Positions 26,190 to 35,363 of a DNA stretch of 64,000 bases are shown here, one piece after another. The position numbers and the translations under genes were made by a program. Within the stretch, counting starts at the first letter, position 1. Every line of letters starts with the position of its first letter. Origin of the DNA: Clostridia bacterium (GTDB taxonomy: Bacteria > Bacillota > Clostridia > UMGS1883); assembly GCA_017411435.1 (NCBI GenBank), contig JAFQQD010000050.1, positions 1-64,000 of the forward strand. Direction: 5' to 3'. A model generated the notes under the pieces. The model did not search any database and was not told the origin of the DNA. It saw only the letters and a program-made list of their open reading frames with translations.

Positions 26190-26220
26190 AAAGGACTTTC
26201 GTTTAGAAAGTCCTTTTTCT
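26190..26220. terminator. bidirectional terminator
   Basis: AAAAGGACTTTC pairs with GAAAGTCCTTTT around a GTTTA loop, between the convergent SLH and DUF6062-like genes. Confidence 0.85.
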
Positions 26221-26222
26221 TA

Positions 26223-26921
26223 TCAATATTTACCTAAATATTTAACTGCGGTCTGAACAGAACTTTTTTCCTCAGGGGAAAGTGGCTTACCCGAATTTCT
26301 GTAATCAAACGAAAGTGTAAAATTGTGAAGATTTTCATAAAGCTTTGAAAGGCTTTTCTTCTGCTTGTTTATAAGCATATTTATATATTCATTTTTCTTG
26401 AACGAGCTTATTTCTCCGTCACACATCTTAATTGCAAGCGCGCAATGTTCAAGACACAGTACATCGTCAGTTTTCTCAAGCATTATTCGAAACTCGTCAT
26501 TTTTACTCCACAGGTAAGAGATATTTCCTGCCGCAGCGTTTAGCTGAGAGTTTAATTTGTCGCAAAGTGCACAGCTTCTTACCGTTTCGTATATATCCTC
26601 GCTAGTAAGAAAGGCAGTAGTTTCTTTTGAAAAATGTCCTTCCTTTTTCTTTATTTCAAGACATTCCTCAAGTTCTTTAACATGCGTTTCAAGTGTCAGC
26701 GCAAGACTGAGTTTGTTGGGCTTTTCAAACATCTTTTTAAGATGCCGTCTGCAAAAACCTTTTTCATTTGTAATTTCTCTTGCGTCAGGCTCCATCATAG
26801 ATGCGCCAAGAAAATAATCAACCGCCTGTTCTTCAAATTTTTCCTCAAGATTGCAGAGTATACAACCGCATTTTGCCTCAAGCGCCTCTGCAAGAGGTAT
26901 ACTGTAAATATGATGCTTCAT
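26223..26921 (-). CDS. DUF6062-like cysteine-rich protein
   Basis: A 232-residue soluble protein with two matching Cys/His modules: C20-x2-C23 with C57-x2-H60, and C118-x2-C121 with C157-x2-H160. The spacing suggests two zinc- or cluster-binding sites from an internal duplication. I recognise the MKHHIYSIPL start as that of clostridial DUF6062 proteins, of unknown function. The start is uncertain: AAGGAAG lies 11 nt before ATG 26921, while a GTG at 26933 is too close. It is alone between an SLH gene and a transporter. Confidence 0.65.
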   Translation of the reverse strand: MKHHIYSIPLAEALEAKCGCILCNLEEKFEEQAVDYFLGASMMEPDAREITNEKGFCRRHLKKMFEKPNKLSLALTLETHVKELEECLEIKKKEGHFSKETTAFLTSEDIYETVRSCALCDKLNSQLNAAAGNISYLWSKNDEFRIMLEKTDDVLCLEHCALAIKMCDGEISSFKKNEYINMLINKQKKSLSKLYENLHNFTLSFDYRNSGKPLSPEEKSSVQTAVKYLGKY

Positions 26922-26996
26922 AATTATAAACACTTCCTTTTAATATTATAAAATCAACGGATGACCAAAGCGGGTGGGGGGTATCTCCTGCGCAAC

Positions 26997-27890
26997 TTAT
27001 GATTGCGCCTTCTTTTTTTCGGGCAGCTGAACAATTATTATAGCCGTAAACATAAGTATACAGCCGAATATTTCCCGAAGAGTCATAGCCTGCCCTATCA
27101 GAATCCATCCTGCAAGTGCAGCAAATACTGCCTCCAGACTCATCACGATTGAAGAAACTGTTGGTTCTGCATATTTCTGACCGATAATCTGAAGAGTGTA
27201 TGCAACACCGCATGACATTATACCTGAATAGAGAATCGGGACTGTGCATTTTAATATTTCGGACATAACGGGTTTTTCAAATAAGAACATAAGAATTATA
27301 TTTATTGTCCCGCAAACCAAAAATTGCAGGAAACTTAATTTGACTCCATCAACTCTGGGTGAAAAGTAGTCAACTGCCAGAATGTGAAAAGCAAAGATAA
27401 ATGCGCATACGAGAACAAGCAAATCACCAATTTCGAGTTTGAATCCCTCTTTGATGCAAAGAAAATACATACCGATAACTGCAATAAGTACGCTGAGTGC
27501 TGTTGCAGGGCGGATTTTTTTGCCGAGAAACAAGCTGTATATGGGAACAAGCACCATATACATAGCAGTTAAAAATCCTGCTTTACCTGCTGTAGTGTAT
27601 TTAAGACCATATGTCTGAACGGTTGCCGAAGCACATAAAATTATCCCGCAAATAATACCGCCTTGTATTAAAGTTTTTCTGCTATAATTTGTTTCAACAC
27701 CCTTTTTCTTTTTGGAATTATCCATTACAAGTATTACCGGCACAAGTGAAAGAGCACCGATAAGTGTTCGTATTCCGCAAAATGTATTTGGCTCAATAAG
27801 TTCCATACTTACGCTCTGCGAAACGAATGATATGCCCCATACAATTGCAGTAATCATAAGTATAAGTGTACCCTGAAGTCTTCTGTTCAT
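26997..27890 (-). CDS. DMT-family (EamA) transporter
   Basis: A 297-residue membrane protein with about ten hydrophobic helices in two EamA repeats (about 6-140 and 155-290), the layout of drug/metabolite exporters. Typical EamA features include TAIVWGISFV in helix 1 and TTAGKAGFLTAMYMVLVPIY. GAGGAG lies 7 nt before ATG 27890; the longer frame to 27956 would run through the promoter. The substrate is unknown; amino acid or metabolite export is common in the family. No partner gene is next to it. Confidence 0.88.
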   Translation of the reverse strand: MNRRLQGTLILMITAIVWGISFVSQSVSMELIEPNTFCGIRTLIGALSLVPVILVMDNSKKKKGVETNYSRKTLIQGGIICGIILCASATVQTYGLKYTTAGKAGFLTAMYMVLVPIYSLFLGKKIRPATALSVLIAVIGMYFLCIKEGFKLEIGDLLVLVCAFIFAFHILAVDYFSPRVDGVKLSFLQFLVCGTINIILMFLFEKPVMSEILKCTVPILYSGIMSCGVAYTLQIIGQKYAEPTVSSIVMSLEAVFAALAGWILIGQAMTLREIFGCILMFTAIIIVQLPEKKKAQS

Positions 27891-27927
27891 AAATTGCTCC
27901 TCATTTGTATTTGTAATCTGAAAATTT

Positions 27928-27956
27928 ATTATAACACAAAGCACAACTATTTTCAA
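27928..27956 (-). promoter_or_regulatory. promoter of the DMT transporter gene
   Basis: On the minus strand TTGAAA (27956-27951) and TATAAT (27933-27928) with a 17-bp spacer. Confidence 0.75.
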
Positions 27957-28011
27957 TAGACATGCACAAAGAGTTATTTTGCCGAATATAGTGTTAATCG
28001 GAGGTGTTTTT

Positions 28012-28674
28012 ATGCGGATACAATGGAGAAAATACTTCGGATTAGGAACTATATCCCTGCTTCAGAGCAGCAGCTTCCCCGAACCGCTTTCAGAAAACGA
28101 GGAGACCTACTACCTTGAAAAAATGAGCCAAGGTGACGAAGACGCGCGCAACATTCTCATCGAACATAATCTGCGTCTTGTTGCGCATATCGTCAAAAAA
28201 TATCAGGCGGCAGGGGAAAACGATGACCTTATATCAATCGGAACAATCGGTCTTATCAAGGGGATTTCCTCGTATAACACCACCAAGAAAACCCGCCTTG
28301 CTACATATGTGGCGCGTTGTATAGAAAACGAAATACTTATGGCAATCCGCAAGGATAAAAAGTATGCAAATCAGGTTTCACTTAATGAACCAATCGGTTT
28401 TGACAGTGACGGAAACGAGGTCTCGCTCATGGATGTGCTTCAAAGCGATAACGAAGACATCTGCGAGAGAATAGACCGCGAAAATATGATTCTGAAGCTT
28501 TATAACAAAATAAAAACATCACTCAGTGACCGCGACCGTGAAATCATCCGTCTGCGCTACGGTCTGTGTGGCACAACGCCACTCCCACAGCGCGAGGTCG
28601 CAAGGAAACTGGGTATCAGCCGCAGTTATGTGTCGCGCATAGAGAAAAAGGCACTCATAAAACTTGGGGAATAG
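28012..28674 (+). CDS. sigK: RNA polymerase sporulation sigma factor sigma-K (pro-protein)
   Basis: A 220-residue sigma-70-family factor. Region 2 reads NLRLVAHIVKKY ... DLISIGTIGLIKGI ... LATYVARCIENEILM, which is the sigma-K form and not the sigma-E form. Region 4 ends in LGISRSYVSRIEKKAL. About 21 residues before FPEPLSENEE form a short pro-sequence like that removed from pro-sigma-K. GGAGGTG lies 5 nt before ATG 28012. The gene is whole, so no skin-type element interrupts it. It would direct late mother-cell genes such as dpaAB at 58 kb, and shows that the organism is a spore former. Confidence 0.92.
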   Translation: MRIQWRKYFGLGTISLLQSSSFPEPLSENEETYYLEKMSQGDEDARNILIEHNLRLVAHIVKKYQAAGENDDLISIGTIGLIKGISSYNTTKKTRLATYVARCIENEILMAIRKDKKYANQVSLNEPIGFDSDGNEVSLMDVLQSDNEDICERIDRENMILKLYNKIKTSLSDRDREIIRLRYGLCGTTPLPQREVARKLGISRSYVSRIEKKALIKLGE

Positions 28675-28675
28675 A

Positions 28676-28713
28676 AAAACGCCTGACATTTACAAGGATG
28701 TCGGGCGTTTTTC
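28676..28713 (+). terminator. terminator of sigK
   Basis: AAACGCCTGACAT pairs with ATGTCGGGCGTTT (one G.U) around an 8-nt loop, followed by TT-rich sequence. Confidence 0.8.
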
Positions 28714-28755
28714 TTTGTGATTATGGGCATAAATATTTATAAAAAAATTTAACTA

Positions 28756-28784
28756 TTGACAATATCAAAGAAAATATGTATAAT
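28756..28784 (+). promoter_or_regulatory. promoter of the 2-oxoglutarate synthesis operon
   Basis: TTGACA (28756-28761) and TATAAT (28779-28784) with a 17-bp spacer, upstream of AGAAAGGTG and the citrate synthase ATG. Confidence 0.8.
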
Positions 28785-28794
28785 TGTATACAAT
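28783..28794. promoter_or_regulatory. probable GntR/FCD operator
   Basis: ATTGTATACAAT is a perfect 12-bp palindrome overlapping the -10 box. TTGTATACAA-type sites are typical of FCD-type GntR regulators, and the second gene of this operon encodes one. Autorepression of the operon is the likely meaning. Confidence 0.65.
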
Positions 28795-28817
28795 AATACA
28801 AAGAAAGGTGATCTGCT

Positions 28818-30197
28818 ATGTTAGAAATTTCAGATAAGACAAACCTATTAGAACAAAAAAGCTATAAATATCAGTTGCAGGATATTGCAGAGCCTAATCT
28901 TTACCGTGAAATATATCCGTACGAGGAGGTGCCGCGAGTTTCGTTTAACCACCGAAGAGTTCCTATGGGAATGCCCAGAGAAATCTGGATCACGGACACC
29001 TCTTTCCGGGACGGACAGCAATCGGTAGAGCCCTATACGGTTGACCAGATGGTTGACCTTTTCAAACTTATGTCACGCCTTGGGGGGCCCTATGGCATTA
29101 TCAGGCAGACAGAGATGTTTGTATATTCAAAAAAAGACCGCGAGGCTCTTGAAAGATGTCGTGACCTCGGCCTTAAGTTTCCAGAAATAACAACATGGAT
29201 ACGCGCAAACAAAGGGGATTTTGAGCTTGTGAAAAATCTCGGTATCCGTGAAACTGGAATACTTGTAAGCTGCAGCGACTATCATATTTTCAAAAAGCTC
29301 AAGATGTCAAGACGCGAATGTATGAATATGTATCTTTCCACGATTGCCGAGGCTTTCGAACACGGCGTTTCGCCCCGTTGCCATCTTGAAGACATTACAA
29401 GAGCTGACTTCTACGGATTTGTAGTTCCCTTTGTTAACGAGCTTCAGAAAATGTCCGAGGATGCAGGAATCCCCGTTAAAATCCGCGCGTGCGATACTAT
29501 GGGCTGCGGAGTTCCTTACAGCGAGGTTGCACTTCCCCGAAGCGTTCCCGGAATAATCTACGGTCTTCAGCACTATTCTGATGTCCCGTCCGAAATGCTT
29601 GAGTGGCACGGACACAATGACTTTTATAAGGCCGTTGCAAACGCCTCTACAGCATGGTTGTTCGGTGCCTGCGCAGTAAACTGCTCGCTTCTGGGAATCG
29701 GTGAAAGAACGGGCAATATCCCGCTTGAGGCGATGGTGTTTGAATATGCGTCACTCCGTGGTTCGTTTGACGGTATGGACCCGACAGTTATCACAGAAAT
29801 AGCTGACTATTTCAAAAATAATATGGGCTATGAAATACCTCCGATGACACCGTTTGCAGGGGAGAACTTCAACTGTACACGCGCAGGTATACACGCTGAC
29901 GGACTTTTGAAGGATCAGGAAATTTACAGTATTTTCGATACAGATAAAATGCTTAATGTAAAGCCATCCGTGGCAATAAGCAACACCTCGGGCCTTGCAG
30001 GTATTGCGTACTGGATGAACGACCATTATAAGCTCAGCGGAGAAAAAAGTGTTGACAAAAAATCGCCTCTTGTTATCGCGCTTAAAGAGTGGATAGATAA
30101 GGAATACGAAAACGGAAGACAGTCAACGCTCTCAACACATGAAATTGAGCGCAAAATTAATGAACTTGCACCATATGAATTTCAAGGCAAAAGATAG
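28818..30197 (+). CDS. Re-type citrate synthase (homocitrate synthase/isopropylmalate synthase fold)
   Basis: A 459-residue enzyme of the pyruvate-carboxyltransferase TIM-barrel family, with the signature TDTSFRDGQQ (Asp60, Arg64, Asp65) and the metal-binding HGHND (about residue 262). It is unrelated to ordinary Si-citrate synthase. Its length and its place directly with aconitase and isocitrate dehydrogenase fit the Re-citrate synthase known from Clostridium kluyveri, which condenses acetyl-CoA and oxaloacetate. It would begin the oxidative branch to 2-oxoglutarate. Homocitrate synthase is the main alternative; no lysine or nif genes are here to support that. Confidence 0.82.
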   Translation: MLEISDKTNLLEQKSYKYQLQDIAEPNLYREIYPYEEVPRVSFNHRRVPMGMPREIWITDTSFRDGQQSVEPYTVDQMVDLFKLMSRLGGPYGIIRQTEMFVYSKKDREALERCRDLGLKFPEITTWIRANKGDFELVKNLGIRETGILVSCSDYHIFKKLKMSRRECMNMYLSTIAEAFEHGVSPRCHLEDITRADFYGFVVPFVNELQKMSEDAGIPVKIRACDTMGCGVPYSEVALPRSVPGIIYGLQHYSDVPSEMLEWHGHNDFYKAVANASTAWLFGACAVNCSLLGIGERTGNIPLEAMVFEYASLRGSFDGMDPTVITEIADYFKNNMGYEIPPMTPFAGENFNCTRAGIHADGLLKDQEIYSIFDTDKMLNVKPSVAISNTSGLAGIAYWMNDHYKLSGEKSVDKKSPLVIALKEWIDKEYENGRQSTLSTHEIERKINELAPYEFQGKR

Positions 30198-30211
30198 AAA
30201 GGTGGATATAT

Positions 30212-30856
30212 ATGGAACATAAAATACATTCACTTGCAGACCAGGTATTTGAACAGCTTGAACAGAACATCCTCTCAGGAGAGTATAAGAAGGGTGAAGT
30301 CTTTACGGAAATGCACCTTTCAAAAGAGCTTGGTGTAAGCAGGACTCCCATCCGCGAGGCACTTCGCCGACTTGAGCAGGAGTATCTTATAGAACTCTCC
30401 ACAAAGGGAGCGAAAATAATCGGTATTTCAAAAAAAGAAATCCTCGATATGTACGAGGTGCGTATAAGAATAGAGGGAATTGCCTCGAAATTGGCTGCAG
30501 AGGTTATAAGTGAAGAAGGAAAAAAAGAGCTTTGTGACCTTGTGGAGCTTCAGGAATTTTATACGCAGAAGAAAAATGTAGACGGCATCAAAGATATAGA
30601 CTCGGAATTTCACGATGCAGTCTACCGCCACAGTGGAAGCACGGTTTTTTACGAAATATTGAACTCGCTTCATAAAAAAGTTGTAAAGTACAGGAAAGCC
30701 TCAATTCAGAATAACGAGAGGTCTTACCAGTCGGTTAAGGAGCACCGTGCGATATGTGATGCAATCGTAAGCGGAGACAGTCTCCTTGCGGAAAAACTTA
30801 CGATTGAGCATATCAAAAACGCAAGAGAAAATATCGCGAGCACAGTTAAGGAGTAA
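30212..30856 (+). CDS. GntR-family regulator (FCD/FadR type)
   Basis: A 214-residue regulator. The GntR winged HTH (about 5-72) includes FTEMHLSKELGVSRTPIREA and LRRLEQEYLI; the helical FCD domain (about 80-212) has likely metal-ligand His/Asp residues (DSEFHDAVYRHSG). It lies 14 bp after the citrate synthase gene and 14 bp before aconitase. A tripartite citrate or 2-oxoglutarate signal is plausible, as FCD domains bind carboxylic acids. Its target is probably the palindrome at 28783-28794. Confidence 0.88.
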   Translation: MEHKIHSLADQVFEQLEQNILSGEYKKGEVFTEMHLSKELGVSRTPIREALRRLEQEYLIELSTKGAKIIGISKKEILDMYEVRIRIEGIASKLAAEVISEEGKKELCDLVELQEFYTQKKNVDGIKDIDSEFHDAVYRHSGSTVFYEILNSLHKKVVKYRKASIQNNERSYQSVKEHRAICDAIVSGDSLLAEKLTIEHIKNARENIASTVKE

Positions 30857-30870
30857 GAAGGTTTATAACT

Positions 30871-32814
30871 ATGGGTTTTACAATTGCACAAAAAATAATA
30901 AAAGAGCATCTTATTTTTGGCGAAATGAGAACGGGCGAAGAAATTGCGCTTAAAATAGACCAGACACTTACGCAGGATGCAACGGGTACCATGGCATATC
31001 TTGAATTTGAATCTATGGGTATTGAGCGCGTGCGTACCGAAAAAAGTGTTGCATACATCGACCACAACACACTTCAGTGTGGTTTTGAAAATGCCGATGA
31101 CCACAACTTTATAAGCAGTATCGCAAAAAAACACGGAATCTATTTTTCCCGTGCAGGTAACGGTATCTGCCATCAGGTGCACCTTGAGCGTTTCGGCAAG
31201 CCCGGTAAAACACTCATCGGCTCAGACAGCCATACCCCGACAGGCGGAGGTATAGGCATGCTCGCTTTCGGGGCAGGTGGTCTTGATGTAGCAGTAGCTA
31301 TGGGTGGCGGAGAATACTATATCACAATGCCCAAAATGTATAAGGTCAATCTCACGGGGAAACTGCGTCCGTTTGTCACCGCAAAGGACATAAGCCTTGA
31401 GATTTTAAGGATTTTATCGGTGAAAGGCGGAGTAGGTGCTATTATCGAGTGGGGCGGAGAAGGAATAAAAACTCTCTCCGTTCCCGAAAGAGCCACCATT
31501 ACAAATATGGGCACGGAACTTGGCGCTACAACCTCGATTTTCCCGTCTGACGAAATAACAAAAGCCTTTCTGGAGGCGCAGGGAAGAGGAGAGGACTATG
31601 TTCCCCTTTCAAGCGACCCCGATGCAGTCTATGACAAGGTAATAGACATTGACCTTGGGGCATTAAATCCCCTTATTGCGTGCCCTCATTCGCCCGATAA
31701 TGTAGTCGAGGTAGCATCGCTTAAGGGTACAAAGGTTAATCAGGTTTGCATAGGCTCGTGCACCAATTCATCACTTTTTGATATGCTTAAGGTTGCATCT
31801 ATGCTTAAGGGGAAAACAATCTCTCCCGATGTAAGCCTTTCCATATCCCCCGGGTCAAAGCAGGTTCTTTCGATGCTTGCTGACTGTGGAGCGCTCTCTG
31901 ACATTGTTTCATCAGGCGCAAGAATACTCGAATGTGCCTGCGGTCCGTGTATCGGTATGGGCTTTTCCCCAAATTCAGGAGGTGTTTCTCTTCGTACATT
32001 CAACAGAAATTTCGAAGGCAGAAGCGGAACGCGTGATGCACAGGTGTACTTGTGCTCACCAGAAACTGCAGTAGCGGCAGCGCTTACGGGTGAAATAACA
32101 GACCCACGGGCGCTGGGACTTGATATTGATGTAAAAATGCCCGATAAATTCAAAATTGACGACAGTGCAGTAATTCCTCCTGCAGACGAGAAGGACAGCG
32201 CAACTGTCGAAATCTTAAGAGGTCCGAACATCAAAAAATTTCCTGATACACATAGCGTGACAGACAGTATCAGCGCCCCTCTTGTACTTAAGGTCGGGGA
32301 TAATATCACGACAGACCACATAATGCCGGCAGGTGCGAAAATTCTTCCCTACCGTTCAAACATTCCCTACCTCTCACAGTTTTGTTTTGAGGTTTGTGAC
32401 AAAGAGTTTCCCGAAAGAGCGAAAAAAGCAGGGCAAAGTATCATAGTAGGCGGCTCAAATTACGGTCAGGGCTCCTCGCGTGAGCACGCGGCACTCGTTC
32501 CCTTGTACCTTGGTGTAAGGTGCGTCATCGCAAAAAGCTTTGCAAGAATCCATGTTGCAAATCTTATAAATGCAGGCATACTTCCGCTTGTGTTTGAAAA
32601 CGCGGACGACTACAATAAATTAAACGAGGGCGACAATCTTGAACTCTCTGGCATTTTTGACGGTATGGACAGCGGAAAAATAATTCTTTCCAATAAGACA
32701 ACAGGCGAAAAGTATACACTTCTTTGTTCATTCAGTGAAAGACAGAAAGATATGCTTAAATGCGGTGGACTTTTAGGGTATACCAAGCTGAAAGGAGAGA
32801 AAAATGAATTATAA
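30871..32814 (+). CDS. acnA: aconitate hydratase
   Basis: A 647-residue aconitase with the [4Fe-4S] ligands Cys297 (IGSCTN), Cys357 and Cys360 (CACGPCIG). The mobile C-terminal domain has GGSNYGQGSSREHAAL and carries the active-site Ser/Arg. The length fits the shorter mitochondrial-like bacterial type, not the 850-900-residue AcnA or AcnB. It isomerises citrate to isocitrate. The next gene starts 11 bp before its stop, so expression is coupled. The symbol is used loosely for the activity. Confidence 0.92.
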   Translation: MGFTIAQKIIKEHLIFGEMRTGEEIALKIDQTLTQDATGTMAYLEFESMGIERVRTEKSVAYIDHNTLQCGFENADDHNFISSIAKKHGIYFSRAGNGICHQVHLERFGKPGKTLIGSDSHTPTGGGIGMLAFGAGGLDVAVAMGGGEYYITMPKMYKVNLTGKLRPFVTAKDISLEILRILSVKGGVGAIIEWGGEGIKTLSVPERATITNMGTELGATTSIFPSDEITKAFLEAQGRGEDYVPLSSDPDAVYDKVIDIDLGALNPLIACPHSPDNVVEVASLKGTKVNQVCIGSCTNSSLFDMLKVASMLKGKTISPDVSLSISPGSKQVLSMLADCGALSDIVSSGARILECACGPCIGMGFSPNSGGVSLRTFNRNFEGRSGTRDAQVYLCSPETAVAAALTGEITDPRALGLDIDVKMPDKFKIDDSAVIPPADEKDSATVEILRGPNIKKFPDTHSVTDSISAPLVLKVGDNITTDHIMPAGAKILPYRSNIPYLSQFCFEVCDKEFPERAKKAGQSIIVGGSNYGQGSSREHAALVPLYLGVRCVIAKSFARIHVANLINAGILPLVFENADDYNKLNEGDNLELSGIFDGMDSGKIILSNKTTGEKYTLLCSFSERQKDMLKCGGLLGYTKLKGEKNEL

Positions 32815-33940
32815 TTTAGATGAATATTGTGCTCATTTTAAGAGTGTTCTCGAAAATCAGCTTGAAAGATGCGAAAAAATGAAAAACTGCGCTGAAAAAA
32901 CCGATTTTTCGAAAAAAGAAAAAATCATCATCGGTGTAATTGACGGAGACGGTATCGGTCCTATCATAGTAAGCGAGACAGAAAGAATTGCTCGCAAGCT
33001 TCTCGAAAAAGAAATTCTGGATGGAAAGATTGAGATAAGAAGAATCAGTGGACTTACTATCGAAAACAGGCTCGAAAAAAACCAGTCCGTTCCCGAGGAT
33101 GTGCTCTCGGAAATAAAGTCGTGCGATGTGCTTCTTAAGGGCCCTACAACCACACCCAAAGGCGGCACGATGGAAAGTGCCAATGTAACCTTAAGGCGTG
33201 AACTCGACCTTTACGCCAATGTAAGACCGGTATGTGTTCCTGAAAAAAATATCGACTGGATTTTCTTCCGTGAAAATACAGAGGGTGAGTATATCCTCGG
33301 CAGCAGCGGTTTTGAAATTCCAAAAACGCTTGCCTTCGATTTCAAGGTAACAACAGACGAGGGAACAAGAAGAATTGCCAAAAGTGCGTTTGAATATGCC
33401 AAAAATAATGGGAAGAAGAGCGTTTCAATCGTGACGAAAGCAAACATAATGAAGAAGACGGACGGTAAATTTTCCGCTATATGTCACTCTGTTGCGGCAG
33501 AATATCCCGATATTACTGCAGAAGAGTGGTATGTGGATATCATGAGTGCTAACCTCATCAATGAAGATATCCGTCATAAATTCCAGGTGTTTGTGCTTCC
33601 CAACCTTTACGGCGATATAATAACTGACGAGGCTGCACAGCTTCAGGGCGGTGTAGGCACCGCAGGAAGTGCCAATATCGGTGACAAATATGCTATGTTT
33701 GAGGCTATACACGGAAGCGCACCAAGAATGATAGAAGAGGGGCTTGGAGATTTTGCCAATCCGCAAAGCATTTTAAGAGCACTTGTAATGCTTCTGCGCC
33801 ATATAGGTTATCAGGATAAGGCAAAAAAACTTGAAGACGCAATGACCGTATGCGACAATGAAAATAGGATTGTTGTAACGGGTAGCCGTGAAAATAATAC
33901 CTGCAGAGAATATACAGAGTATGTTATTTCGAAGCTATAA
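32804..33940 (+). CDS. icd: isocitrate dehydrogenase (isocitrate/isopropylmalate dehydrogenase family)
   Basis: A 378-residue beta-decarboxylating dehydrogenase with GVIDGDGIGP near the start, NVTLRRELDLYANVRPV (substrate arginines) and the metal-binding LYGDIITDEAA. HGSAPR begins the cofactor loop. NAD or NADP use is not clear from what I can see. An N-terminal extension of about 40 residues (Asp/Glu/Cys-containing, before KIIIGVIDG) is longer than usual. With citrate synthase and aconitase it completes 2-oxoglutarate formation; isopropylmalate dehydrogenase is unlikely in this setting. GGAGAG precedes the ATG. Confidence 0.88.
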   Translation: MNYNLDEYCAHFKSVLENQLERCEKMKNCAEKTDFSKKEKIIIGVIDGDGIGPIIVSETERIARKLLEKEILDGKIEIRRISGLTIENRLEKNQSVPEDVLSEIKSCDVLLKGPTTTPKGGTMESANVTLRRELDLYANVRPVCVPEKNIDWIFFRENTEGEYILGSSGFEIPKTLAFDFKVTTDEGTRRIAKSAFEYAKNNGKKSVSIVTKANIMKKTDGKFSAICHSVAAEYPDITAEEWYVDIMSANLINEDIRHKFQVFVLPNLYGDIITDEAAQLQGGVGTAGSANIGDKYAMFEAIHGSAPRMIEEGLGDFANPQSILRALVMLLRHIGYQDKAKKLEDAMTVCDNENRIVVTGSRENNTCREYTEYVISKL

Positions 33941-33941
33941 C

Positions 33942-33978
33942 AAAGAAAGAGATGTGACCCTCGTCACATCTCTTTCTT

Positions 33979-33980
<2 letters not shown>
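33942..33980. terminator. bidirectional terminator between icd and eno
   Basis: A perfect 17-bp stem (AAAGAAAGAGATGTGAC with its complement) around a CCTC loop, with T-rich tails on both strands. It overlaps the eno stop codon. Confidence 0.9.
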
Positions 33981-35357
<1,377 letters not shown>

Positions 35358-35363
35358 ATTATA

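Noticed and set aside
28012-28674. Interrupted sigK (skin-type element)
   Set aside because: The gene is one continuous frame covering both conserved regions.
31740-32321. 193-residue open frame on the minus strand
   Set aside because: Antisense to the aconitase gene with no recognisable motif.
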